Under the pieces are notes generated by a model. It worked only from the letters and a program-made list of their open reading frames with translations, did not search any database and was not told the origin of the DNA. Below are positions 42,301 through 50,500 of a stretch of 64,000 bases of DNA, one piece after another. Position 1 is the stretch's first letter. Every line of letters starts with the position of its first letter. A program made the translations under genes and the position numbers. Source of the DNA: Montifringilla adamsi (lineage: Eukaryota > Chordata > Aves > Passeriformes > Passeridae); assembly GCA_017590115.1 (NCBI GenBank), contig JAGGNK010008781.1:2732861-2796860 (forward strand), in the 5' to 3' direction.

Positions 42301-43799
42301 TTAAGGCCTTTTAATTCAATGCTACTTATTAATACATAATTTCAGGGTTATTGGAAGAAAAGTGGTAAAGACATCAACTTTTTATTACGAATCTTTGCTT
42401 ATCCTTGATTCCAACAAGCTTTTAACATAACTCACTTGAGCATGTATGCCAGCATTAACTCCCTGATTCATTTATCCCTCCTCCCACTGGCACTTTAATT
42501 AACGTGCAGTGTTGGCATTCATGAGGAATGGTACCTGTTTGTTGAAGTCAGCCACAGTATCATCCTGTAGGAACTCTGCTGGCACCTCCAGCTTCACTAA
42601 GAAACGTGCCAGGTAAGCTCTTGTCCTGAGTTCACTGGTCCTCTGAAGAAGCCAGTGCAAGACAGGATGAATTACAGTTTTGCTTCCAGTAACCAGCCCT
42701 TGGCGAAAAGCACTCCTGTATGGAAGCAACCAGGAGAAAATGCCAATAAATCTCCAACAAAAGAATGATGCTGGCTTGGAACAAAAAATCTACAATGTTT
42801 TGACATTCCTTCTCCACTTGCCTAATGATTTTCGTAATGCTGTTAGAAGAGAAAGTGCTCATGATGAGGTTTGGGTTTGATTAGCCTGGAAGAGATAAGG
42901 CTGAAGGATTTGCACATTCCAGAACCTGAAGGGAGCACAAAATAGAGATGGAGAGGAACTTTTTACCAGGACAATGGGAATGGCCTCACAGTGACAGAGG
43001 GCTTTGAATTAGGAAGTAATTCTTCCCTGTGAGGGTGGTGAGGCCCTGGCACAGGATGCCCTGTGGCTGTCCCATCCCTGGAAGTGTCCAAGGCCAGGCT
43101 GGATGGAGCTCTGAGCAACCCGGGATAGTGAAAGGGGGTTGGAACAGGTGATCTTCAAAGTCCCTTCCAACCCAACGCATCCTGAGCTGGAAGTCTGCAG
43201 TTCGGGCTCCCGATTCTTCTACCTTGAGTCAGATAAAAACCCCGTAGCACACTACAAGGATAAAGCCAGCAGTGACAGCTCCTCGTTTCCTGTGACAGCC
43301 TTGGGGGATGCCGGCAGAGCGGGGGGAGCTCGGGATTTGGGATCACCTGGCACAGGTGAGACGGGACCGGGACCGGGACCGGGCAGCGCCCTCTGCCGGC
43401 CGGAGCCGCCACTGCAGGCAGAGCCCACCTGGAGCCACACCTGGGACCCCAAAACATCCACAGGGACACGGAACAGAGCCCAGCTGGGACCCCAAAACAT
43501 CCACAGGGACACGGAACAGAGCCCAGCCGGGACCCCAAAACATCCCCAGGGACACGGAACAGAGCCCAGCTGGGACCCCAAAACATCCACTGGGACACGG
43601 GAACAGAGCCCAGCTGGGACTCCAAAACATCCCCAGGGATATGGGAACAGAGGCCAGCTGGGGCCCCAAAACATCCCCAGGGATATGGGAACAGCGCCCA
43701 GCTGGGACCCCAAAACATCCCCGGGGATATGGGAACGTAGTTCTTCCTGAAGGGCTCCTGATTGAGCTTCTCAACAATGAACTGCATTTGGTCACCCAT
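9147..43799 (-). CDS. IFT81: Intraflagellar transport protein 81 (IFT-B core subunit), 17 coding exons found, one segment missing
   Basis: IFT81 pairs with IFT74 in the IFT-B core. Its N-terminal calponin-homology (CH) domain helps bind tubulin for delivery into the growing cilium, and the rest is coiled coil. Coding exons in order (minus strand): 43737-43799, 42535-42715, 39584-39673, 38465-38530, 38036-38146, 36725-36809, 30547-30710, 28227-28322, 26301-26447, 18809-18958, 17569-17697, 16384-16473, 15360-15446, 13970-14041, 13796-13881, 10237-10282, 9147-9329 (TGA at 9147-9149). All junctions are GT-AG and reading phases match, except for the gap after exon 1. The exons give 614 residues; adding the missing human residues 22-83 gives 676, the human length, so no other indel is implied. 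Recognisable stretches include [26 protein letters not shown] and the C-terminal [12 protein letters not shown]. The start is the ATG at 43797-43799, followed by [20 protein letters not shown]. An in-frame ATG lies 36 nt upstream, but that stretch has no counterpart in the human protein. The human comparison is from memory, not from an alignment run. Confidence 0.97.
10237..10282 (-). CDS. IFT81: IFT81 coding exon: short (46 nt)
   Basis: One base completes Arg, then [15 protein letters not shown], equivalent to human EQYTKNTAEQENLGK. Acceptor CCTTTAG, donor GTAAGA. Phase agrees with both neighbours. Confidence 0.95.
10283..13795. other. IFT81: IFT81 intron (3.5 kb)
   Basis: Separates the 46-nt exon from the exon at 13796-13881. 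Nothing recognised. Confidence 0.55.
13796..13881 (-). CDS. IFT81: IFT81 coding exon: coiled coil (residues 573-600)
   Basis: Twenty-eight codons plus [22 protein letters not shown] then [10 protein letters not shown]-rich relative to the surrounding intron. Acceptor TTCACAG, donor GTGAGC. The trailing CG joins A of the next exon to encode Arg. Confidence 0.96.
13970..14041 (-). CDS. IFT81: IFT81 coding exon: coiled coil (residues 549-572)
   Basis: Twenty-four codons, [20 protein letters not shown] then CMKR, corresponding to human [20 protein letters not shown]. Acceptor CCCACAG, donor GTGAGA, phase 0. Confidence 0.97.
14131..14169. repeat. AAT-type microsatellite
   Basis: Imperfect run of AAT/AAC/AGT triplets in an IFT81 intron, about 90 bp from the exon at 13970-14041. 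Confidence 0.85.
15360..15446 (-). CDS. IFT81: IFT81 coding exon: [10 protein letters not shown] block
   Basis: Twenty-nine codons: [20 protein letters not shown] then ETNRSALEQ, nearly identical to human. Acceptor CACCAAG, donor GTGAGG, phase 0. Confidence 0.98.
16245..16316 (-). other. Candidate alternative (cassette) exon of IFT81, 24 codons
   Basis: Preceded by TTTACAG and followed by GTTTGC, this 72-nt stretch is open in phase 0 and would insert [20 protein letters not shown] then CVNS between RQNCQ and ELTQE without disturbing the frame. Its composition is charged and helix-like. It has no counterpart in canonical human IFT81 as I know it, and the canonical exons already add up to the human length without it. 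It may be an alternative exon, an old exon remnant or chance. The upstream intron would be only 67 nt, near the lower limit. Confidence 0.35.
16384..16473 (-). CDS. IFT81: IFT81 coding exon: coiled coil (residues 490-519)
   Basis: Thirty codons, [20 protein letters not shown] then [10 protein letters not shown]. Acceptor TTCTCAG. The donor GTTTGT is weak and lies 67 nt upstream of a candidate alternative exon at 16245-16316. Confidence 0.97.
17569..17697 (-). CDS. IFT81: IFT81 coding exon: conserved [13 protein letters not shown] block
   Basis: Forty-three codons from [20 protein letters not shown] to [11 protein letters not shown]. The first part is almost unchanged from human and is the most conserved recognisable block of the rod. 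Acceptor CTGCAG, donor GTGATT, phase 0. Confidence 0.98.
18456..18541. repeat. 41-bp tandem duplication
   Basis: CTCAGAGTCA begins at 18456 and again at 18497. Both are followed by CAAAAATCCCTTTTCTACCC and CAAAGG, so two near-identical 41-bp units. It lies in the same IFT81 intron, just beyond the 72-75 bp minisatellite. Confidence 0.9.
18565..18808. repeat. Minisatellite, 72-75 bp unit, about 3 copies, ending at an IFT81 splice donor
   Basis: The word AGCAGCATCCCTGGGATGCT starts at 18591, 18663 and 18738 (72- and 75-bp periods), each followed by a GGGAGCAGCAC word. On the minus strand the intron starts GTAACCTCAGCTCGTGCTGC. The internal unit borders read GTATCACCTTGTGCTGC, so the first bases of the intron appear to be part of the repeated unit. 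Confidence 0.9.
18809..18958 (-). CDS. IFT81: IFT81 coding exon: coiled coil (residues 397-446)
   Basis: Fifty codons from [20 protein letters not shown] through [15 protein letters not shown] to ATQQQL. Much more GC-rich than the flanking introns. Acceptor CCCCCCAG, donor GTAACC. The donor sits at the edge of a roughly 74-bp tandem repeat listed separately. Confidence 0.97.
18959..26300. other. IFT81: Longest IFT81 intron (7.3 kb)
   Basis: Nothing recognised apart from scattered short ORFs. Separates the exons ending TEDE and beginning FKQYV. Confidence 0.6.
26301..26447 (-). CDS. IFT81: IFT81 coding exon: coiled coil (residues 348-396)
   Basis: Forty-nine codons from [20 protein letters not shown] to [10 protein letters not shown]. 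The [16 protein letters not shown] block is identical to human; the C-terminal part, near the hinge, has diverged. Acceptor CTTGCAG, donor GTAGGG. Confidence 0.97.
28227..28322 (-). CDS. IFT81: IFT81 coding exon: coiled coil (residues 316-347)
   Basis: Thirty-two codons, [18 protein letters not shown] through [14 protein letters not shown]. Acceptor CTTGCAG, donor GTAAGA, phase 0. Confidence 0.97.
30547..30710 (-). CDS. IFT81: IFT81 coding exon: coiled coil (residues 261-315)
   Basis: Two bases complete a serine, followed by 54 codons from [16 protein letters not shown] through [16 protein letters not shown] to ALESE. Acceptor TTTTTAAG, donor GTGAGG. Separated from the preceding exon by the second-longest intron (6.0 kb). 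Confidence 0.97.
30711..36724. other. IFT81: IFT81 intron (6.0 kb)
   Basis: No recognisable exon, RNA gene or clear transposon seen. Short overlapping ORFs at 32135-32614 on both strands look random. Confidence 0.55.
36725..36809 (-). CDS. IFT81: IFT81 coding exon: coiled coil (residues 233-260)
   Basis: Twenty-eight codons plus one base: [18 protein letters not shown] then [10 protein letters not shown]. Donor GTGAGT. The final A joins GT of the next exon to make the serine of KPES. Less conserved than its neighbours. Confidence 0.95.
38036..38146 (-). CDS. IFT81: IFT81 coding exon: coiled coil (residues 196-232)
   Basis: Thirty-seven codons from [18 protein letters not shown] to [10 protein letters not shown], a highly charged helix. 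Acceptor CTGTAG, donor GTACTG, phase 0. The human counterpart differs at only a few positions. Confidence 0.97.
38465..38530 (-). CDS. IFT81: IFT81 coding exon: coiled coil (residues 174-195)
   Basis: Twenty-two codons, [20 protein letters not shown] followed by KR. Acceptor TTTTTAG, donor GTAACA, phase 0 at both ends. Nearly identical to the human segment. Confidence 0.97.
39584..39673 (-). CDS. IFT81: IFT81 coding exon: start of coiled coil
   Basis: Thirty codons, [14 protein letters not shown] to STAEIRR, human residues 144-173. Acceptor CACAG, donor GTAAAC, phase 0 at both ends. Marks the passage from the CH domain to the coiled-coil rod. Confidence 0.97.
40440..40690 (+). mobile_element. 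Old CR1/LINE-like remnant
   Basis: Contains GCTCAGTTCTGGTTGCTTCA, then GACAAGCTGGAAAGAATTCA and AATAGCAATAAAATGGTTAA. The order resembles the CR1 ORF2 region 'cagctctgg...gacatggagctg...gtccagagaagggcc', but strongly diverged. It may extend left to about 40080. Tentative; lies in the IFT81 intron 39674-42534. Confidence 0.45.
42535..42715 (-). CDS. IFT81: IFT81 coding exon: C-terminal half of the CH domain
   Basis: Sixty codons, beginning [12 protein letters not shown] and ending [10 protein letters not shown], equivalent to human residues 84-143. The first base (G) completes a codon split as AT/G, fitting human Met83. So the preceding exon must supply about 185 nt ending in AT, and none is visible. 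Acceptor TACAG and donor GTACCA are both standard. Confidence 0.97.
42868..43182 (+). mobile_element. CR1-type LINE 3' fragment
   Basis: Contains the order of words typical of avian CR1 3' ends: GAGAGGAACTTTTTACCAGG, then GAAGTAATTCTTCCCTGTGA, GGTGGTGAGGCCCTGG, CATCCCTGGAAGTGTCCAAG, GCCAGGCTGGATGGAGCT, and finally GATCTTCAAAGTCCCTTCC with AACCCA. Truncated at the 5' side, as usual for CR1. It occupies much of the space where the missing IFT81 exon should be. Confidence 0.92.
43434..43736. repeat. Minisatellite, 43-44 bp unit, about 7 copies, ending exactly at the IFT81 exon 1 boundary
   Basis: The word AAAACATCC begins at 43451, 43494, 43537, 43580, 43624, 43668 and 43712, giving periods of 43, 43, 43, 44, 44 and 44 bp. 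The last unit ends with GGGAAC at 43736. On the minus strand that is GTTCCC, the first six bases of IFT81 intron 1. The three units nearest the exon share a GATATGGGAAC variant; the more distant ones have GACACGGAAC, so there is order along the array. Confidence 0.95.
43737..43799 (-). CDS. IFT81: IFT81 coding exon 1 (start codon, residues 1-21)
   Basis: Encodes the 21 residues from MGDQMQF to FRKNY, matching the start of human IFT81 (MSDQIKF to FRKNY). The match stops abruptly after KNY, so the exon should end at 43737 with intron bases GTTCCC. That is a poor match to the GTRAGT consensus, and these bases already belong to the adjacent minisatellite. A CTCTGCAG acceptor-like sequence at 43821-43828 suggests the exon begins at 43820, after a non-coding 5' UTR exon. 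Confidence 0.9.
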
Positions 43800-43865
43800 A
43801 GCTGTGTCCCGGGGAAACCTCTGCAGAGCACACACAGCAGATGCCGGGGGGCGGTCACCGGGAGC

Positions 43866-43950
43866 GGGCTCGGTCGGGCCCTGGCGGGGCTGCGGGGTCG
43901 GGGCTCGGTCGGGCCCTGGCGGGGCTGCGGGATCGGGCCCGGGCCGGGCC
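43866..43950. repeat. 35-bp GC-rich tandem repeat in the IFT81 5' region
   Basis: GGGCTCGGTCGGGCCCTGGC starts at 43866 and 43901, each followed by GGGGCTGCGGG. A third, diverged partial copy follows. It overlaps the likely 5' UTR or first intron of IFT81. Confidence 0.85.
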
Positions 43951-44180
43951 GTGGCGGGGAGGCCTCGACCGGAGCCTCGCGCGCGCCGTTACCGCGGGGA
44001 CGGTTGCCAGGACACGGGCGTGGCGTCACTTCCGGCGATACCGGCGAGAGGCGCGAAAAGGGCCGGGAGGTGACGGGGCGTGGCCTCGCCCGGAGGGGCG
44101 TGGTCACGCCTGGCGGGACGGTGTCGAGCCATGAGGGGGCGTGGCCTGGCCGTGAGGGGGCGCGGCCGAACTGTGAGGGG

Positions 44181-44246
44181 ACCGGCACCGGCTCCGGGAC
44201 AGCGACCGGCACCGGCTCCGGGACAGCGACCGGCACCGGGCTCCGG
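44181..44246. repeat. 24-bp GC-rich tandem repeat in the IFT81 promoter island
   Basis: ACCGGCACCGG starts at 44181, 44205 and 44229, each of the first two followed by CTCCGGGACAGCG. About 2.7 units within the CpG island. Confidence 0.9.
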
Positions 44247-44500
44247 TGGCGGATCGTGGATCGCTGCCCTCACAGCCGGCTGCGGCAGCGCCGAGTCCGC
44301 CGCAGTGGGAGCCCTCCCGGTGTCCCCACATCATGCCCGGGTCAGTCCTTCCCGCTGCGCCCCGCAGCCCCGTCCCGTCCCCTTCCCGCCGCGAATAGCC
44401 CGGGAATGGCGGCTGAGGGGAGCTGGGGCGGACACGGCACAGGACAAGTCTCTCGTGGGGCTCCTTCACGGAACAAGTGCGAGGAGTGGCAGAAATAGGT

Positions 44501-47500
44501 CCGAGATTCAGCCTCTGGAGGATAAACTTGGCTCTGCGGCTCCTTCTGAGGGAGGTTGTTGTCGCATGTGTAGGAGATGTACAAACAGATTGCTGCAGTT
44601 ACCCAATTAAGATTTCTGGCAGCCTTTGACAGCACAAAGGGATGTCAAGTGTGGCTGATGTACGTGTCAGGTGAATGGTTACTTAATTCCTTTGAAATGG
44701 AAAGGTGCACAGAGGATCCGTGTGGAACAGGAACAGCCAGTCCTGGGTCCAGGCTTCACCTGGGAAAAATGACAAATTTATGTCCTCGAGGAGGCTGAAC
44801 ATCAGTTGTCAGCGTGCCTCAAAGTAGCAATAAATACGTAGTGTATAAATCAGAAACAAGGACAGCAGCTTCAAAAACACCAAACAATCCGAACCAGACT
44901 ATAAATTAAAGTCAAACTTGCTCATGGAATCTCTCAGTCTGCAAGTTTGTTCTCGCAGATACTTCAAAAGCCATGCTTAGGCCTGAAATAGTTGGATTTT
45001 GGAGCCTCTCTGCTATTTCAATTAGGTTCTTGGATAGTCTTAGAATCCCATGTGAGTCCCCAGATGATGGATTAAAATATGCAGTGAGTCATGTTAAATT
45101 GGTGCCAATTGAAATGCACAGGTTGTAAATCACTGCAGAATTTGACTCAGTAAGTAGCAACCATAAATGTAATACTTTGCAATTCTAAGCACTGCGACTA
45201 ACTTAGATTAGCTCCTCTTTTCCTTCTGAGAAACAGAAAATGCTTCATACAATAATTTCATAAAATTTATTGGTCTTCACGGGAAGGCTGGGAAGTGACA
45301 CTGATTGGTGTCTGAGCTCTTAACTGGTTAAGTGAAGACAAAAGGGATGGATGGGTGCCTTGTGGTTGGGCATGAGAGCTGTGGCAGAGCCAGGAACATA
45401 ATCCAAGTCTCCTGACTCCTGGATTTGAACTTTAAAACCAGATCATGTTTCCTTTGTGCTTTCAGTCCATATACTGACCTTTAGGAATTGTATTTACCTA
45501 CAAGTTCCCAGAAGAGATCTGCTTTCCTTTGTCATGCTTTCCTGGTATCAGTTACTGTTTTCTCCGATGAGTATTTTGAGCACGTAGAACACAGAGAGAG
45601 CAGATGAGAATGGTATTTCTGATGGAGGTGCCTGTGGGTTCCCCCCACTTAATCCTGGAGAAACACTGTTTCTGTAAACACTGATACTCATCCTTTCTTC
45701 CTCAGTGCTGAGGGGAAGGCACTTGTGGTGAGGGTGGAAGGATCTGGGTTGGGTGCACTGGGAGGCTGCTGCTCTGAGATTTTGCTTTCTATTGAGACTA
45801 TTCCAGCCCTCTCACCTTCCCAGAAGGAAAGGAACATTCCCTGCAACAATTCCCCTCTTCTCATGTCTCTGTAACCTTAAAGAAAAGGCAGGATGAAAAC
45901 TTTAGATAATGCCAAGATAAGAAGAAAAAGAGATGGTGAGATGGAAACCCATGAAGTCTGATTGTTCTGACTCTGAGAAAGGAGATCTCCATGACAAGAC
46001 ATTGTTAGAACTGGCCTGGCTGAACTTGTTGCTGTGTTTGAAAGCTCAAGTGATTGGAGGCAGGAGCAAAATCACACATTGGAGCCCAGTTTTATGGGAC
46101 TTCCCAACCTGGGGAAAGTGAGAGAGGTCCCATGTCATCCTTAAAGTTTTATGTTGTCATGATCCTTTCTTCCACCAGGTTTGTGCTCTCCATGCATGCA
46201 GCCCCCTGGCTGCCCCTGTGCTGCTTGGCATTTACAGTGGTGTCTGAATATTCAAAATTACTGTCTCAAAGAAAAGAATCAAGGCTTAGCTCAGTGCCTT
46301 GACCTCTTTATCACAAGAGAATCTTCACAGACATGAAAGAGATTATAAACTCTGAGTGCAGCCTTGGGTAAATATTACAGGAAGCAGCTGAGATTTGTTT
46401 ATGCTTAACTTGTGTTATCTCAGTTTGGGTGATGTGCTATCTGAGTCAAATCTTACAGACTCGAGGGCCAGTGTTCCAGTTTATTTGTTGTACAATTTTG
46501 GGGGCATTTTCCAAATTATTTTGCATGGAGAGTGATACAGATTTTGAAGGAAAGTACGACATGAGAGTTGTTCCAAGAGTTCAGCTCTACAGTTCCATCC
46601 AGTTCTCTGGATAGAATTTGTCTTTTATTTAGCTTGGGAATGGCTTGTGGAAGCTGCTTATTGCAAAGACATCCTGCAGAGGTAACTTGTGGAGGAAAGA
46701 GAACGGAAATAAACAATCCAGAGCTCTCTAGATCTGCAGGCACAGCTTCACTGCTCCCTCCCGACTCTCTCCTCCCTTTGCAGCCACTGCTGTGCAGATG
46801 CTGCCGAGCAAAGTTGTGACAGAGCTCGACCACAGAGAGCAGCAAATCTGAGTGGGACGAAACCTGAGCGAATGAGAATCCTGCTCCCCGAAGAGAGATC
46901 ACCTTATATGGGAACACCATGGACAAGAGGATGAACGCGTCCGGTCGGGCTGCTGAGGTCAGATCCCGACAGATGGAAGATGTTAGTGTGAAAACAAGAG
47001 CTTTTAGGAAGAGGAGACAATACTGCTTTGCTCAAGGAATCTGACCCCTCCTGTTTGTTTGCTTCTGTTATTGTAAATATTGTGCTGTATCTACACATAG
47101 GTCTGACTGTGTTAAATTAAAAATTAATTTCTTTATGGCTATTCTGGTACCTAAATGCATCCCCAGCCTGTTTCTGGTTCCCACTTGCAGCTGTACTGTG
47201 GTCAGCTAAAGCCTAAGGAGTGGTCACAGATGTCTTTAAAAATTGAGCCTGTTTGTGCAGAATGTGGCTTGTTCCTGTGAGCTGAGGCATTTAGGACAAT
47301 ACCAACAGCCAAGAAGTCTGTCTGGTTCTGAATGTTTTGTCATGTCTACAGTTGTAAGTGATTTAAAGTACTAAAGGATTGGAAGAAAAACATTAGATCT
47401 GTGTTGTAGGGTTTGTATATTTTGTGCCTTTATGAGAGTATTCTGTTGCATGAGAGGATCCTGGTCCTTTAAATCTGGGTCTAATGGATTCTTATCCAAA

Positions 47501-50500
47501 CTTGTGTCTTTCAGACTCTGAGCCTGGAGGTCGGACCTTGAGAGCTCTGCACGTTTCCAGCCCCACCTCCTGTGTGTACAGTGTCAGTGGTGGCCTCACA
47601 CCTCTCCTGCCCTGGACCAGATGCACACAGCTGGCTCAGAACACACTGAGCAGCTGCAGCTTTGTGTGGCTGTGCAGCAAGAGAGGCACGGCCAAGGTAT
47701 GTGCCACCAGCTGGCTCTGCTGAGAGGAGCAGTGGCTTCATCACTCCTTTTTGGTCCCAGCACCTGATATAAAACCTGTCTAAGACCAGGTAGAATGGTG
47801 TCCCAAGCAATATGAGATAAGAAGCTGGACATCTCTGTGGCCCAAGAACCCCACGGCCCTGTGCCTTGCCTGGCACTGCCCGCCCTGTGGAGTGGGTGCT
47901 GTGTGTTCTGCCCAGCCCAGAAGAGTGATACACCTTCTTTGCACTGGTGTGAAGTATTGGGGATGGAGAGTCAGGCCCAGAAGGAGGTTGGCCTAATGCT
48001 GGCTTCCATCCATTTAGCCCCAGTTGTCCCAGCATAACTTCAGACTGGCAAAGTCTGGCATTACTGAGGAGAGATGATGCCATAGCAGCAACAAGGCCAT
48101 TGATGTGGTGTTAGACCACCTTGGAGGGTGGATGTGGCTGTGGATCCTCCAAGGTGGGAGTGTGGCATAGCATGTTATTTAACAAGGAGGGATTGGTTGG
48201 GCAGAGTTAACTCAGCTTTCTCTAGAAAACACTCACAGTTTTGTTCCTTGCCATGCTGTCTGGTTTTGTTTCTTGTCTGAAAAATCCAAAATAACTCCAC
48301 TGATTGGTCTCACGTTCACAGCAGTGTTTCTGAGATTAGAGCCTGCTCTTTAGAACCTCCTGTTCAAGGTCAGATGAAATGGTCAGTCACCCCTTGCAGC
48401 AGATTCCAAGAACAATAAGATGTTTTAGGAATGTGCCATAATTGATTGCCTCTAAAGGGCAAATTTTGCTCTGTGCTGCCAAGCAAGGGCTGTTCTCAGT
48501 GATAAGTTTGCTGAACAAAGTCTGCTGGGGTTTGTGGAGTTGGTTTCATTCTCCTGAGAGGGCAGCAGGCCAGGACATTGCGCACGCTGATCCAAATCGC
48601 ACCAAGGATCAAGTCTGCAGGAAATCCAAGTGGCCTTACTAAGGTTCTGTGCCCACCTTCTGCTACTCAGAGCTGGGTTCCCACTGCCACTTTCCAACAA
48701 CATTGTTATCCCAAAGCACTGTTCTCCAGGAGGAAAAGGCTGAAATGCTGTCAAAATAGAGGATATAAATAAAGGAACATTGATCAGTTGCTTTGTATTT
48801 TTGTTCTTCAGATTCTATTTCATCTCCATCCAGAAAAGTCTGTTGTTAACCTGAATTGGTGCAAGTGCTTGTGGCTTGTTTTTCAAAGCAAGCCTTTTAT
48901 ATCACTTTTATGTAATGCAGAAAGTATCTTCTGAACATACAATAGTTTTTCAAACTTGACAGTGCTTTTATGAGTTAGATGAGCTGGGTGACATTCCTGT
49001 CAGCTTTGGAACAGAGGTGTCCTTCCTTCTTAACACATTCAATTCATGAGAAAGTAAAAATGTTAGGCCAAGGTTTTTGAAGCAATAAGCATAAGGCATA
49101 AAAATAGTCACTCTATTAAAACCTGTGGTTTTTTTAAGCTCTTTTAAAGAAAAACAACATGGCCAGGACACTACCATTTGTGACAGAAAAAGTCAGAGTC
49201 TAGATGCACAGCAACACAGCATGGTGGGAAATTTTTGGATTACATCAAGGCCTGTTGCAGATAAATGCTGTTTCCCAAATGGCATCTGAAGGGTCAGGAT
49301 GTCACCCCACATTGTCTGTGTCATTTAGGATGGGAAAATAGAAATTCTCTTCTTGTGTACATCAATTCAAAGCCAAAAGCTGTGAAAGTGAAACCAAGGC
49401 AGAGTTTGATCCAGCTGATGTGTCTCATTCAAAAATTCTCTCACCTACTTAAAAATGTCCATCTGACTTTTATCTTGGAGTGCCTTTTGTTCAAGAATGG
49501 TACAAAGAAGCTGACAAGTTTTGTTCTTATGGGTTTATTTGGCTTTTCTGTTTTGTCCAGACAGGTGTCTAGCCACTTCTCACAGACTCTGACAGGAGAG
49601 GATGATGTTAACAGCCTAGTAAGTACCAGTGAAGGAAGTGGCTCACAAAAGCAACAGGATCTGGGTTACAGCAGAATACACTGTACCAATGCAGGCAAGT
49701 CTTCAGTTAATGTCAGTTCAACATTCAGAATTCAGGTTTCTGCCCACTTTTACATCCTTGTTTAACTGGCTCATGTTGTTGAATTAAACTTCTAGCTGAA
49801 ACCCTTGATTTCTCAATCTATCACCAGACCCAGATATGAAACTTCATATAAAATGGTGAAGGAAATTACTTCACCCTCAGCCCAAACAATGACAAGCACT
49901 GTTGACCCAAGCAAAGGGCTAAATAAGGATTGATGAGGTGTGGCAGGACCATGGTTTGGGTAGTTCCTTCTGCAGGCTTCCTCCTATAGAAAGCTGCAAC
50001 AATCTGAAATGTCAAGTTCCCTGTCTTACATTTGAGGAGGACAAGTTGGAACTGTCTTTAAGTGGCAGAAAACCCTTGAGTAAGAGCTTGTTTCTTTACA
50101 AGAATTCAAACAGGACGATGTGTGAATTATAATGCAACTGTTAACAGCCTGTAAGGTCAGGAGTTCCCTGTGGAATCCATGGAAAACCTCCCTAAGTGAG
50201 TGAAAGACATATCTACATTTGTTTTTGTGTTGAAAGATACATTGACAATGTCATGATATTTTAAGGTGCTCCCTCTGCCTAGGCACTTATAGACCTCATG
50301 TACGTAAACCAGTTCTTTCCTTCACAGCCACACTGTTAACACTCATTATAATACCCAAATAATTGACTTCTACCAAGCTGCCCTGCTGTTTGATCCTGCA
50401 GTGAAGCCATAGCCTCCAGTTTGTACCATCATGCAGCTGCCATAGAAACAGCTTTAGGTGTCGCAGGCTCATCTTGAATTCACTGGAGACATTTGGCTCA

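Larger units (their letters stand above)
43840..44500. promoter_or_regulatory. CpG island: IFT81 promoter region
   Basis: Dense CpG and GC-rich sequence directly upstream of IFT81 exon 1. It includes an ETS/GABP-like CACTTCCGG at 44027-44035 and RFX half-site-like words GTTACC (43988-43993) and GTTGCC (44003-44008). RFX factors control ciliary genes, which fits IFT81, but the sites are half-sites only. The island could also drive a divergent plus-strand transcript. The transcription start cannot be fixed from sequence. Confidence 0.7.

Noticed and set aside
42986..43180. Minus-strand 64-codon ORF beginning [14 protein letters not shown]
   Set aside because: This is the well-known spurious translation of a CR1 3' end on the opposite strand, not a gene.
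43308..44498. Very long open frames on both strands (396 and 297 codons) across the GC-rich region
   Set aside because: They run through the minisatellite and CpG island, where stop codons are rare, and are repetitive and of low complexity. Only the 63 nt of IFT81 exon 1 show real similarity.
47511..48083. Minus-strand 190-codon ORF
   Set aside because: No recognisable domain and biased composition. It overlaps the exon-like plus-strand segment, which has better splice sites.
49265..49765. Plus-strand 166-codon ORF in the intergenic region, tested as a P2RX7 exon
   Set aside because: None of the P2X landmark motifs is present and there are no convincing flanking splice sites.
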